NCBI GenBank assembly: GCA_910574205.1
Contig: CAJSYJ010000002.1
Span: 372,001-436,000, forward strand
DNA from: Bacteroidales bacterium
GTDB taxonomy: Bacteria; Bacteroidota; Bacteroidia; Bacteroidales; Rikenellaceae
Length of the DNA: 64,000 nt
Reading direction: 5' to 3'
A program made the position numbers and the translations under genes. This document shows positions 1 through 8,629 of this stretch, one piece after another (positions within the stretch are counted from its first letter, which is position 1; the number at the start of each line of letters is the position of its first letter). The notes below the pieces were generated by a model. That model was not told the DNA's origin and searched no databases. It was given only the letters and a program-made list of their open reading frames with translations.

Positions 1-1
1 T

Positions 2-397
2 TCCGGCAACATGGCCTTCACGCTGCCTGCCGACTTCATCTTCGAGCTGTCGGGCTACATGATGCACGGCATGGTTACGGGCAACACCCATATAAAGAGT
101 ATGGGCGACATGAACGCCTCGGTCAAGAAGCGCCTGTTCGACAAGCGGCTTACCCTCGCCGTGGGAGTCAACGGACTGCTGAACAGCCGTCAGAAGATCT
201 ATGTAGAGGAGGATACGTTCCGCCGCGACATGACGCTCAGAAACGAATGGTCGGCACGGCAGTTCACATTCTCGGTAACATATAACTTCAACGCCGGCAA
301 GCAGTTCAAGAAGCGTTCTGTCGAGAGCGGCTCGCTCGAAGACCGCGGTCGTTTGGGCAGCGGCTCGGGCAGCGCGACAGGCTCGATAGGCAAGTAA
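2..397 (+). CDS. TonB-dependent receptor / outer-membrane beta-barrel, C-terminal part
   Basis: This is the 3' end of a larger gene; the reading frame is open to the left edge of the window and no start is visible. The roughly 130 residues have alternating polar and hydrophobic strands typical of the last beta-strands of Bacteroidota outer-membrane receptors, including a pattern ending FSVTYNFNAGKQF, after which a short Ser/Gly-rich tail follows. That ending resembles the OMP_b-brl_3 (PF14905) receptors, which sit in the outer membrane and take up substrates with TonB. The substrate cannot be told from this fragment. A strong hairpin follows 34 bases after the stop, so the gene ends its transcript. 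Confidence 0.75.
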   Translation, partial: SGNMAFTLPADFIFELSGYMMHGMVTGNTHIKSMGDMNASVKKRLFDKRLTLAVGVNGLLNSRQKIYVEEDTFRRDMTLRNEWSARQFTFSVTYNFNAGKQFKKRSVESGSLEDRGRLGSGSGSATGSIGK

Positions 398-430
398 CAG
401 CCAAAACCATAAGCATCCCATATATTTACG

Positions 431-455
431 AGCCGTGCAGCGATGCTGCACGGCT
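431..455 (+). terminator. Hairpin terminator after the receptor gene
   Basis: A perfect 11-bp stem (431-441 with 445-455, AGCCGTGCAGC) closes a 3-base loop and is followed by a short TTT. It would end transcription of the receptor gene, and its symmetry means it may also act on the minus strand. Confidence 0.7.
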
Positions 456-482
456 TTACCCGCATGGGTAAGAGGCCGAATG

Positions 483-716
483 TCACAAGCGAAAACTGCG
501 CATGTCGAGAGTGCTCGATACCAGACAGACGGAGCCCTCTGCGACCTTGTCTAAGATGCCCCACAGCGAACCGTGCGGCGGACAGCTGCGGTCGGTGCGA
601 CTAAAAAGGCATAGTCGGCCGGATTCGAGGCAGAGATCAGGTGCGCACCCTATCGGGTAGGCGGATCTCATCCGGTACGTAATCCGTTCATACTTGTCCG
701 GATATCGCGATTCCAA
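483..716 (-). pseudogene. Possible decayed, truncated relative of the neighbouring small gene
   Basis: This 77-codon frame lies just downstream of, and on the same strand as, the gene at 766-1125. Its middle (SGRLCLF ... EGSVCL) can be lined up with the neighbour's NGRLYLF ... EGTIFL, in the same order and with similar spacing, but it stops where the neighbour continues for about 40 more residues. Seen: the local resemblance. Inferred: an old tandem duplication with a truncated second copy. The match is short and could be chance. Confidence 0.25.
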
Positions 717-765
717 CGCATCGGATCCGCCGCAACGGGCATAGTGTCAATGTATAAGGCTATGC

Positions 766-1125
766 TCACGACTTGAAACGGGTAGCGGTCTTCATGGCCG
801 AGTTCCAGCCGAAATTGAAGAAAAAGTCGCGGTATTCGTCGGCGCTGCCTTCGCGGACATAGCGGTACTTTTCGGGTAGAGCGACATAGTATTCGAAATA
901 GAGGAAATCGCGACTGCACACTTCCAAAAAGATCGTGCCTTCATAAAGACCGTCGTGAACGCCATAGAGGGCATCGGCCGACGTTCCGCTCCGGTCGAGC
1001 GGCGCGGGTTGGTTGTCGGAGCAGAACAGGTAGAGACGGCCGTTCTGTAACTCCGTGTTGCGGATTTTCTTCATATATCGGTCAGTTACATTTCTAAAAA
1101 TATCCCCGACCATCGGCGTACTCAT
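766..1125 (-). CDS. Hypothetical protein, 119 aa
   Basis: I do not recognise the family. The protein is small, soluble-looking, has no signal peptide or membrane segment, and is rich in aromatic residues toward the C-terminus (repeated Tyr and Phe). Either the ATG at 1125 or the in-frame ATG at 1074 (MKKIRNTEL) could be the start; neither has a clear ribosome-binding site. It stands alone between the receptor gene and the DJ-1 gene, which points the other way. No clear TAnnTTTG promoter is visible upstream. Confidence 0.5.
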   Translation of the reverse strand: MSTPMVGDIFRNVTDRYMKKIRNTELQNGRLYLFCSDNQPAPLDRSGTSADALYGVHDGLYEGTIFLEVCSRDFLYFEYYVALPEKYRYVREGSADEYRDFFFNFGWNSAMKTATRFKS

Positions 1126-1397
1126 CTTTGATTTGAATGAGATGACGTATACACACGCATTGCTTTAACACAAATAAGTCGGGAACAAGCCCTGCCGAAT
1201 TGTGATAAAGCATTCTGTCGTATGTATGCACATATACGTGCCGGTTGAGGCACCTCTCATTCAAATCATGACAAAAGTAATTATTAAAGTTTAATTAAAC
1301 AAGGAACCGACTGATTATTTGTCGCTTGCAATTTATTATTGTATCACAAAGCACTACCCCGCAGCCACCGTTGCCGCATGCGCGGCATTACCGGCGG
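1126..1397. other. Gene-free stretch
   Basis: This AT-richer stretch separates a minus-strand gene from a minus-strand gene remnant. I see no convincing coding frame, RNA gene or promoter in it. Confidence 0.5.
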
Positions 1398-1556
1398 CTA
1401 TGCCGTTATCTCTATCCTGTCGCCGTCGGGATCGGCCACGACGCACTCGTAATACCCGTCGCCTGTAATGCGGTGCTCGCCCAGAATCTCGTACCCGTCC
1501 TCGCGAAGACGCTCCGTCAGGCGGTCGATATAAAATTTGCAGAGACGGTCTATGTC
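1398..1556 (-). pseudogene. Remnant of a VOC/glyoxalase-fold protein (C-terminal end only)
   Basis: Read on the minus strand this frame gives about 52 residues ending in GYYECVVADPDGDRIEIT-Ala-stop. That ending (aromatic-E-x-x-V-x-D-P-D-G-x-x-I-E) is the usual last strand of glyoxalase/bleomycin-resistance (VOC) proteins, whose normal length is 115-150 residues. The frame is interrupted by a TGA at 1557-1559 and no N-terminal half is found upstream, where the promoter of the DJ-1 gene now lies. It is therefore a broken fragment, not a working enzyme. Confidence 0.6.
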
Positions 1557-1600
1557 TCATATCCAAACAGCAATACGAGCAATTCGCATGAATTGTGTAT

Positions 1601-1609
1601 TATATTTGC
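1601..1609 (+). promoter_or_regulatory. -7 promoter element for the DJ-1 family gene
   Basis: TATATTTGC matches the Bacteroidota -7 consensus TAnnTTTG exactly and lies 16 bases before the start codon at 1626. It also argues against any start further upstream in the same frame. Confidence 0.6.
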
Positions 1610-1625
1610 AAAAAAATCAGAGACC

Positions 1626-2177
1626 ATGAAAACACTGCTCCTGCTTGCCGACGGCTTCGAGACGATCGAAGCGTTGACGCCGATCGATGTCATGACACGA
1701 GCCGGCATAGATATATTGAAGGTGTCGATATCCGACAGCCGCCGCGTCGTATCGTCGCACGGCATAGTCGAGCTCGATGCCGACATACTTCTGTCGCAGA
1801 CCGACGGCATCACGGCCGACGCCGTGATCCTGCCGGGAGGCTTTCCCGGTTATGCCAATCTTGCCGCATCGGCCGCCGTCGGCGATACGGTGCGCCGCCA
1901 CTTCGACGAATCGCGCACGGTGGCCGCGATATGCGGAGCCCCTACCGTACTGGCTGCCAACGGCATAGCCATAGGACGCCGTATAACGTGCCACACCAGC
2001 GTCAGAGAGCGCATGCAGGGATACATCTACCAGGGCGGCGACGTCGTACAGGACGGCAATCTGATAACGGGTGCCGGCGCAGGCGTCTGCGTCGCATTCT
2101 CGCTGGCCGTATTGCGCGCCATTGCCGGCGACGATGCGTTCAGGCGCGTGGCCGCAGGCATGGAGGTCGCCGTTTAG
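1626..2177 (+). CDS. DJ-1/PfpI family protein (YajL/ThiJ type)
   Basis: The 183-residue protein matches the single-domain DJ-1 family, which includes protein and nucleotide deglycases and oxidative-stress chaperones in the cytoplasm. Visible hallmarks are the N-terminal strand with GFETIEA (conserved Glu near residues 12-15) and the nucleophile elbow AAICGAPTVLA with the reactive Cys at about residue 103. The frame is open further upstream to 1326, but the promoter element at 1601 and the compact start MKTLLLLADGFE fix the start at 1626. The precise activity (glyoxalase III-like, deglycase or chaperone) cannot be told from sequence alone. It converges with the ABC-F gene on the other strand, leaving 60 bases between stops. 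Confidence 0.88.
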   Translation: MKTLLLLADGFETIEALTPIDVMTRAGIDILKVSISDSRRVVSSHGIVELDADILLSQTDGITADAVILPGGFPGYANLAASAAVGDTVRRHFDESRTVAAICGAPTVLAANGIAIGRRITCHTSVRERMQGYIYQGGDVVQDGNLITGAGAGVCVAFSLAVLRAIAGDDAFRRVAAGMEVAV

Positions 2178-2237
2178 CGGCATTCTGCCGAGGGACGGCT
2201 ACGTCATACACGCCGCAGCCGCCCTGTCGGAGCGCAC

Positions 2238-4112
2238 CTACTCGTTGAGTTCGAGCCAGCGCATCTCTTTCTCGTCTATCGCGGCGATGATCTGCCTTAT
2301 GCGCTCGGATGCGGCCGCAAGCTCGTCATAGGAGAGGCTCCCCGACGAGAGCGACGCTTCGAGCGCCGTCCGCTCATCGGTCAGCGACGCAAGCTCCGCC
2401 TCGATCGTCTCGACCTCGCGCTGCTCCTTGTAGCTCAGGCGGCGGCGCTCGGCGTTGCGCGGTCGCGGCTGCGAGGGTTTGGCCTCGGCCTGCTCCGACT
2501 TACGCTGCCCGGCACGCTGCTCGGCCTGCTCCTGTCTCAAATACTCGCGATACTCGCTGTAACGTCCAACGAAATCCCTTATGCGGCCGTTGCCCTCGAA
2601 GACGAAGAGATGATCCGTCGTCTTGTCGAGGAAATAACGGTCGTGCGAGACGATCAGCAGCGAACCCTCGAACTGTTGCAGATACTCTTCCAAAACGTTG
2701 AGAGTCAATATATCGAGATCGTTCGTAGGCTCGTCGAGAATCAGCATGTTGGGGTTGCGCATCAACACCGTCAGAAGATATAACCGTCGCTGCTCGCCGC
2801 CGCTCAGGATGTCGACGCGCTTGTTGAACGTCTCGGGCGGAAACAGAAACTTAGTAAGATACGACGTCGCCGATATGGTCCTGCCGTCCGACGTGCGCAC
2901 CTCGTCGGCGATCTCCGTTACGGTATCGAGAATAGTCTGCCCCGGCCGGAACGAGATGCCCTGCTGGCGGTAATACCCTATGCGCAGCGTCTCGCCGTGC
3001 TCCATACGGCCGGCCGCAGGCTGTCGCAGCCCCGCCATTATGTCGAGAAACGTGCTCTTGCCTGCGCCGTTGCAGCCGACGATACCCACCTTCTCGCCTC
3101 GCGTGAACTTATAGGAGAAGCCGTCGAGGATAGTTTTGTCGCCGTAGGCGAAATCGATGTCGTAGCAGTCGACGATCTTGCGTCCGAGACGCGCCTGCGC
3201 CACATCGATATCCACGCTGTCGGTGCGCAGCGATACCGCCGCACGCTCTTTGAGATCGTAGAACGCATTGACCCGGTAACGCGCCTTGCCCGTACGTGCC
3301 TGCGGCGTGGAGCGTATCCACTCCAACTCGCGGCGCAGCAGGTTGCGCGACTTGTCAATGTCGGCCTGCATGTGTGCGTAACGCTCCTCGCGCCCAGACA
3401 GATAGTCCGAGTAGTTGCCCTTGTAGACGAACAGCTCGCCGCGGTCGATCTCGAAGATCGTGTTGCACACCCTATCCAGAAAATAGCGGTCGTGCGTAAC
3501 CATAAGCAGCGTGCAGCGCGAGCGTTGCAGATACGATTCGAGATACTCGATGATCTCTATGTCGAGGTGGTTCGTCGGCTCGTCGAGGATCAGAAAGTCA
3601 GCCTTTTGCAACATCATCACCGCCAGCGCCACGCGCTTGGCCTCACCGCCCGACAGTTGGCCCATGCGGCGGTCGGGTGCGTCGATATGGAGCGAGGACA
3701 ATACCTGCCGTATATCCTGCTCGATGCTCCAACCGTCCCAGACATCCATTGCCGCCGTCGCCGCATCTATGCGCCGGCGGTCGCCCGAAGCCACGGCCTC
3801 GTCATACTCGCGCACGGCCGCCGTCCGCTCGTCGAGACGCGAATACACCTCGTCGAACACGCATCTATTGGGGTCGAACGGCGTCGCCTGGTCTAAGAAC
3901 GCCACCTTTATACTCTTCATGAAGCGCACCTCGCCGCCGCGGTCCGACGACTCCACGCCGGCCAGAATCTTCAACAGCGTGCTCTTGCCAGTGCCGTTGG
4001 GGGCTATCAGCGCGATTTTGTCGCCCTCGTTTATATTGAACCCGATGCCCGAAAAGAGCATGCGGTCACCATAGGATTTCGATATGTTCTCTACTTGCAG
4101 GTAACTTGCCAT
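2238..4112 (-). CDS. ABC-F family ATPase (Uup-like)
   Basis: This 624-residue protein carries two ABC domains and no membrane segment, so it belongs to the ABC-F class that acts on ribosomes. Domain 1 shows Walker A APNGTGKST (about residue 37), signature LSGGEAKR and Walker B LILDEPTNHLD; domain 2 shows GCNGAGKST, LSGGEQRR and LILDEPTNDLD. A charged C-terminal extension of about 100 residues, rich in Glu, Arg and Gln, predicts a coiled coil like the C-terminal domain of Uup. It is the last gene of a six-gene minus-strand operon; the stop codon of the GNAT gene directly abuts its ATG. Nothing suggests that it is a resistance gene rather than a housekeeping translation factor. Confidence 0.93.
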   Translation of the reverse strand: MASYLQVENISKSYGDRMLFSGIGFNINEGDKIALIAPNGTGKSTLLKILAGVESSDRGGEVRFMKSIKVAFLDQATPFDPNRCVFDEVYSRLDERTAAVREYDEAVASGDRRRIDAATAAMDVWDGWSIEQDIRQVLSSLHIDAPDRRMGQLSGGEAKRVALAVMMLQKADFLILDEPTNHLDIEIIEYLESYLQRSRCTLLMVTHDRYFLDRVCNTIFEIDRGELFVYKGNYSDYLSGREERYAHMQADIDKSRNLLRRELEWIRSTPQARTGKARYRVNAFYDLKERAAVSLRTDSVDIDVAQARLGRKIVDCYDIDFAYGDKTILDGFSYKFTRGEKVGIVGCNGAGKSTFLDIMAGLRQPAAGRMEHGETLRIGYYRQQGISFRPGQTILDTVTEIADEVRTSDGRTISATSYLTKFLFPPETFNKRVDILSGGEQRRLYLLTVLMRNPNMLILDEPTNDLDILTLNVLEEYLQQFEGSLLIVSHDRYFLDKTTDHLFVFEGNGRIRDFVGRYSEYREYLRQEQAEQRAGQRKSEQAEAKPSQPRPRNAERRRLSYKEQREVETIEAELASLTDERTALEASLSSGSLSYDELAAASERIRQIIAAIDEKEMRWLELNE

Positions 4113-5186
4113 TTATCGAATAGTCATTACATACATGTTATGTCCGAGCAGCGTGCGCGTACCCGAACGGCAGAAACCGACACGGCGGTAGAGCCGCTCG
4201 GCATGCGGGTTTTCGACGTCGACCAACAATGCGGCGCAGCCCGCATCCGACCGCCGGGCACGCTCGATCATGGCGCGCAGGAGCGCCGTGCCGGCACCCG
4301 TGCCTCTGAACAGAGGGTCGATGCCTATCGAGTCGAGATAGAACTCTCCGGCGCAGGTCTCGTTCTCGATGGGCGAGGGTACGGAGCCGAATCTCTCGCG
4401 CAGCATATCCAGCACCGGGCCTCGCAACTCGTCCAGACACGCACCGTCGTAGCCGCATATGGCACCCGCGGCAACGCCGTCGACCGTGCAGACGATCGTA
4501 TTCTCGAAGCTGTACTGCGTCGCAGGCATAGCCGCGACCTCGGCGAAAAATCCGCGTATCCGCTGCGGCGAAGCATCGCGGCACAGACGCCGGCACAGAT
4601 CCTCCCCGAAAGCCGCCGTAACGGCATCGGAGATAAGATAACAGTCTGCGGGAACAGCCTCACGCACGGCGATACGGGGCGGCGCGACCCGCCTATCGAA
4701 TGCCGCGCGCACACCCGACCGACAGCGTATCGTACCGCACCGCCCGAAGCCCTCCTTATCCAGAAGCGACAGCATGCGTACATTGCCCTCGTGCGTATCG
4801 ACGCGAATTATATCTCGTCCGCTGCGGCGCGCTATCTGCGCGGCACAAGCGAAAAACATCGATGCCAAACCCGACCTGCGGTGCGGCTCGGCGACGCACA
4901 AGCGATGCACGACGACATATTCGCCGTCATAGCGCCATGCTCCGCTGCGGATATCGTCGTAATCGGCCTCGCGGCCGACCTTCACGGCACCGTATGCCGC
5001 AACGCTGCCGTCGTCGGCAAGGATGACATACCCCTCTCCGGATGCGATATCGTCCGCTATTATCTCCTCGGAGGGATATCCGTCCTGCCACTGGTCGATA
5101 CCCAGCTCGGCCAGCGAGCGCTGTGCACTGCGCACTATATCCCCTATCGGCCTCAGATCGGCCGACGATGCAGCGACGAATCTCAT
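4113..5186 (-). CDS. Protein with two fused GNAT acetyltransferase domains
   Basis: The 357 residues contain two GNAT-like halves. The first (about 1-165) has EPHRRSGLAS as the acetyl-CoA loop and THEGNVRML...EGFGRCG as the C-terminal GNAT strand. The second (about 173-357) has DPLFRGTGAGTALL and VENPHAERLYRRVGF. Single-domain GNATs are usually 140-180 residues, so this is a tandem fusion. Each half looks complete enough to bind acetyl-CoA, but the substrate is unknown. It overlaps the permease gene by 4 bases (ATGA) and abuts the ABC-F gene, so it is translationally coupled to both. The acceptor could be a small molecule moved by the neighbouring transporter; that is inference from position only. 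Confidence 0.85.
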   Translation of the reverse strand: MRFVAASSADLRPIGDIVRSAQRSLAELGIDQWQDGYPSEEIIADDIASGEGYVILADDGSVAAYGAVKVGREADYDDIRSGAWRYDGEYVVVHRLCVAEPHRRSGLASMFFACAAQIARRSGRDIIRVDTHEGNVRMLSLLDKEGFGRCGTIRCRSGVRAAFDRRVAPPRIAVREAVPADCYLISDAVTAAFGEDLCRRLCRDASPQRIRGFFAEVAAMPATQYSFENTIVCTVDGVAAGAICGYDGACLDELRGPVLDMLRERFGSVPSPIENETCAGEFYLDSIGIDPLFRGTGAGTALLRAMIERARRSDAGCAALLVDVENPHAERLYRRVGFCRSGTRTLLGHNMYVMTIR

Positions 5187-6370
5187 CTCTTCGAGGCTAT
5201 CGAGTTGATCTTACGGCGTATGACGATCGAGTCGAACGTTACGACAACTGCCGTGAGCAGAGCGCCGGCGATGATCGTCGGCAGAAAGCCCGTCTGCGAA
5301 GCACCGCCCAGAGTAGCCGCAACGCGAGTCATGTAGGCCTCTCTGACGAAATATACGGCAGATATGGCGAGAAGCATTATCGCGACATTGAGCGTGACGG
5401 TAAGGCGGCTGTACGGCGCTGCGATTCGACGCGCCGAGTAGCCCAGCAGCGACAGATTTTCGAGCTTGTCGGTATTTTTCTGCAACAGCAGATATATGCT
5501 CAACGTCAGGATATATATCGCCAGTATGCTTATTATAAGACCGATAGCCATAACGACCGACACCACGATCTTCAACAGAAAGCCGATCTTGCTGTTGTCG
5601 GCGGCATTGTTCTCGACCTCGTAGCCGCGTTGTTGCAGATAGGCGGCTATCGACTCGTCGGCAGGGTTTTCGACCTCGACTATCAGACGCGAAGCGAGCG
5701 CGCTTTTCGACGGTGCGAAACGGTCGTTGGCCCACTCCATGAAACTCTCCGGCACCAGCACCGTATTGAGTCTGTCCGAGAAACCGGCGACATGCCCCTT
5801 GAAATGTTCGGTGCGGCCGCTGCCCGACAGCTCTATGTCGAACGATATGCTCTGCGAGACGCCCTCGGAGAGCTGCGGCAGCCCTTTGGTCTGCGCGAAG
5901 CCGAAATTATATAGATTAAGGTAGTTGCGCGGCAGGATGATCGGTATGTCGCGCTTGGACAGGTCGAACCGCCATTCGTCGGTGGTAACGTCGATGAAGC
6001 GATCGGGCACCGACTCGAAGAACATGTCCGTAGCAAACACTCCCGGCAGACCGAGGTAGACGCCATACTGCGACGAGCGGAACTCTCCGACGTTCCGCGC
6101 AAACGGCTGCGCCTTCAAGTCGTCGATGTCGCTCTCCGAGAAGTGCGCCGCACTGCGCCCCATAAGCGAACCGAGCTGCTTTACGGGTTTCGAGATGACG
6201 ATATAGTCATTGCCCAGCAGTCCGTCGCTGCCCGACAGCATCGGCGCCATATCGGAATATATCTGTATGCCGCACAGCACTATGACCGTACCGACGAGAT
6301 CGGCCAGAAAGAAGCCGGCGAGCTGTCCGACGCTGATATGCCGGCGCAGCAGTTTCCAAATCAGATTCAT
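5183..6370 (-). CDS. ABC transporter permease, FtsX/MacB-like fold
   Basis: The protein has one N-terminal membrane segment (about residues 17-40), a large extracytoplasmic domain (about 45-260) and three C-terminal segments (about 265-297, 320-342 and 362-385). This 1+3 layout is that of FtsX-like permeases (MacB, LolC/E, FtsX), which work mechanically at the periplasmic side instead of passing substrate through a channel. It overlaps the ATPase gene by 4 bases upstream and the GNAT gene by 4 bases downstream, so ATPase and permease form one transporter. At 395 residues it is of normal size. The substrate is unknown; the lipoprotein gene two genes upstream is a candidate partner. Confidence 0.85.
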   Translation of the reverse strand: MNLIWKLLRRHISVGQLAGFFLADLVGTVIVLCGIQIYSDMAPMLSGSDGLLGNDYIVISKPVKQLGSLMGRSAAHFSESDIDDLKAQPFARNVGEFRSSQYGVYLGLPGVFATDMFFESVPDRFIDVTTDEWRFDLSKRDIPIILPRNYLNLYNFGFAQTKGLPQLSEGVSQSISFDIELSGSGRTEHFKGHVAGFSDRLNTVLVPESFMEWANDRFAPSKSALASRLIVEVENPADESIAAYLQQRGYEVENNAADNSKIGFLLKIVVSVVMAIGLIISILAIYILTLSIYLLLQKNTDKLENLSLLGYSARRIAAPYSRLTVTLNVAIMLLAISAVYFVREAYMTRVAATLGGASQTGFLPTIIAGALLTAVVVTFDSIVIRRKINSIASKR

Positions 6371-7011
6371 AGGCTCAGCACTTTATCGTATTCCATATCG
6401 AGATGCCGGCCTATCGACGTGGATATGATGCCGGCACCGCGTCGCGAGGCCTCTTGCAGGATTATATCGCACATGAGCCGCCCGTTCTCCTCGTCGAGAT
6501 GCGACACCGGCTCGTCCAGCAGCAGAAAGTCGAACGGCTGGCACAAGGCACGCATCAGAGCCACTCTCTGCTGCTGCCCGTAGGACATGAGCGCCACACG
6601 CGCCTTGCGCTTGTCGGCGATGCCCAGAGCCTCGAACCAGCTCTCAATGGTGCTGTCGCTCTGAGTATTTTCGATACGGTTTTTGATCTGGACGTTCTCC
6701 CATGCCGTAAGCTCGGGAAAGAGCCTCAGCTCCTGAAACAGCATGCTCAGCTCACGGCGACGCACGTCGCACCAGCGGCCGCGGCCGAAGCGTGAGATAT
6801 CGTCGCCGTCGAACGATATGCGGCCGCGATAGTCGCCCCTCTGGCCGTAGAGGAAGCTGCACAGCGACGACTTGCCGCTACCCGACGCGGCCTCGACCAG
6901 ATATCTCTTACCGCGCTCGAATGTCACGGGCGCGAGCCAAATATCGGACCGGAGATCTTTGCGCTTGGCGAAGATCTCCGGAACGACACTATCGAGTGTA
7001 ATTAACTTCAC
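6367..7011 (-). CDS. ABC transporter ATP-binding protein with degenerate motifs
   Basis: At 214 residues this is the size of a LolD/MacB-type ATPase. Walker A is ASGSGKSS (Lys47), the Q-loop is LFQELRLFPE and Walker B is FLLLDEPVSHLDEE. Two motifs depart from the family: the signature is MSYGQQQR instead of LSGGQ, and where the switch histidine is expected (normally vTHd) the sequence reads ISTSIGRHL, with Ser in place of His. In known ABC proteins loss of the switch His slows or abolishes hydrolysis, so turnover may be unusual. It is encoded directly before its permease with a 4-base overlap. Confidence 0.88.
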   Translation of the reverse strand: MKLITLDSVVPEIFAKRKDLRSDIWLAPVTFERGKRYLVEAASGSGKSSLCSFLYGQRGDYRGRISFDGDDISRFGRGRWCDVRRRELSMLFQELRLFPELTAWENVQIKNRIENTQSDSTIESWFEALGIADKRKARVALMSYGQQQRVALMRALCQPFDFLLLDEPVSHLDEENGRLMCDIILQEASRRGAGIISTSIGRHLDMEYDKVLSL

Positions 7012-7021
7012 AGCCGGACAG

Positions 7022-8617
7022 TTAGAGGAATAATCCGCCGAGATTGCCCATAAGTGCGGGCTTGGCGACGTCGACGATCTGTTTGAGCGAATTGACGTCG
7101 CGGTTGACGAAGATGATATCCAAATCCCCGCTGGTCATACTGCGGTCGCGGGCGAATGCGTAATCCAACAGACCGACGATCTCGCGCGCCATTGCTCCGG
7201 CCTGACGGTCGCTGTAAACCTCGCGCTGCATCTGTGCCGCTACGTAGGGATCGCCGAACAGCGCACGCAGATTGACCGCCATGTACGAACGCGCACCCTC
7301 GACATCCGCAGTCCATGCGGCCGACTGAGCCGACACTGGCATCACGGCCGGTGCCGAAATGTTGGACGCGTAGAGCATACGATCCTGCTGACCGAACCAT
7401 ATCGACATGCCGTCGACATCGGCCAGATACTGCTTGTCGCCCAGCTGCGTATACATGCCTGCGGGCAAATAGGTCATAAGAGTCGATAGGATATAGTCGT
7501 TGTCGACGGTCGAGAATGCCGCAACCTTGACGTCGACCTGCTCGGGGTTCTGCGAAACAGATGTAAGCGCCGCCATGAAGTCGCCGTTGAGCGAGTAGAA
7601 ACCGTTCTTGGCGATCTCCATGCCCATGTCCCACATCTGCTCGCCGACATACTGCTTGATCTGATCGATGTTCTTCTTGATCTCGGGCATCTCCATAATC
7701 GAATCGAATACGAGTTTGCCGTTCATGTTGGAACCCATGACGGCATATACGTCGCGGGGCAGATATTTAAGATACTCGTTGCTGACCACACCGGTATTTT
7801 CGTACTTCGCAAGGAACTCCTCCTTGATGCCCTCCACCGCTGCCGTTACGGCAATGCGGCCGGTCTCGAAGGTAAGGCCTAACACGAGGCTGGCCTCCTC
7901 ATCCAACATTCGGGCATAGAGCTCCGCCATATCTTCGTCCGACTCGTCGATGCGGCTTGCAAGGGCGATGCACTCGTCGAGATCGAGATACGTAGCCATA
8001 TCCTTGCCCGAGAAGTCGGGCAGTGCCGTCTTGCGTGGCGTGCGTGCAGACTTCAATACATCGAGCAGGTTGGCGCGGATATCGATGCCTTCGCCCGATA
8101 CTATGGCCAGCGTCGACTCGTTGTAGCCCACCATAAATTCCTCGTCGCGCTCGACGACCATGAGCGTGCAGTCGTCGACGTTCTCCGTAGCGATCTCGAC
8201 ACCGTTCTTACGGACGAACTCCACCAGACGGTCTACTTCGGCTCTGTCGAGCACCTCGGCCAGCAGGACCACCGAGACCTCCTCCTCCGACAGCATCGTC
8301 ACGGCGGCATACATAGGCTTCGATGTGGCGATACCCATGCGGTCGAAGTCGCCCATTATCCCCTTGACGTACGATGCGTCTTCCTCTTCGAGCATGCCCG
8401 CAACCTGTGCCGCACCCACATCGCGCAGCGGAGCGAAGTCCTGCAACAGGCCGCTCTTCTGCAAAATGCCGTAGCCGTCGACATACTGCACAAGCATCGC
8501 ATCCTCGGGTATTGCGTTCAGATAGCTGCTGACGGCATAACCGTTCTTCTTAGAGCAGGCCGCCATTGCGGTCACTGCCATAGCGACAATCGTAAGTCGC
8601 ATGAAAAATCTTTTCAT
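7022..8617 (-). CDS. DUF4836-like lipoprotein
   Basis: The 531-residue product begins with a lipoprotein signal peptide ending VTAMAAC, with Cys at about residue 20, so it should be anchored to a membrane and exposed in the periplasm or on the surface. The rest has no membrane segment and resembles the large DUF4836 lipoproteins of Bacteroidales, which have no known function: it opens with NAIPEDAMLVQYVDGYGIL and has alternating strand-rich segments such as YLPRDVYAVMGSNMNGK. It lies 10 bases upstream of the ABC ATPase gene and 12 bases downstream of the SGNH hydrolase gene, so it probably belongs to the same functional unit as the exporter. Confidence 0.75.
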   Translation of the reverse strand: MKRFFMRLTIVAMAVTAMAACSKKNGYAVSSYLNAIPEDAMLVQYVDGYGILQKSGLLQDFAPLRDVGAAQVAGMLEEEDASYVKGIMGDFDRMGIATSKPMYAAVTMLSEEEVSVVLLAEVLDRAEVDRLVEFVRKNGVEIATENVDDCTLMVVERDEEFMVGYNESTLAIVSGEGIDIRANLLDVLKSARTPRKTALPDFSGKDMATYLDLDECIALASRIDESDEDMAELYARMLDEEASLVLGLTFETGRIAVTAAVEGIKEEFLAKYENTGVVSNEYLKYLPRDVYAVMGSNMNGKLVFDSIMEMPEIKKNIDQIKQYVGEQMWDMGMEIAKNGFYSLNGDFMAALTSVSQNPEQVDVKVAAFSTVDNDYILSTLMTYLPAGMYTQLGDKQYLADVDGMSIWFGQQDRMLYASNISAPAVMPVSAQSAAWTADVEGARSYMAVNLRALFGDPYVAAQMQREVYSDRQAGAMAREIVGLLDYAFARDRSMTSGDLDIIFVNRDVNSLKQIVDVAKPALMGNLGGLFL

Positions 8618-8629
8618 CTTTAATAAATT

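Larger units (their letters stand above)
398..765. other. Intergenic region between receptor gene and small minus-strand gene
   Basis: Apart from the hairpin at 431-455 and a weak minus-strand reading frame at 483-716 that may be a decayed relative of the next gene, I see no gene, tRNA or clear promoter here. Confidence 0.6.
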
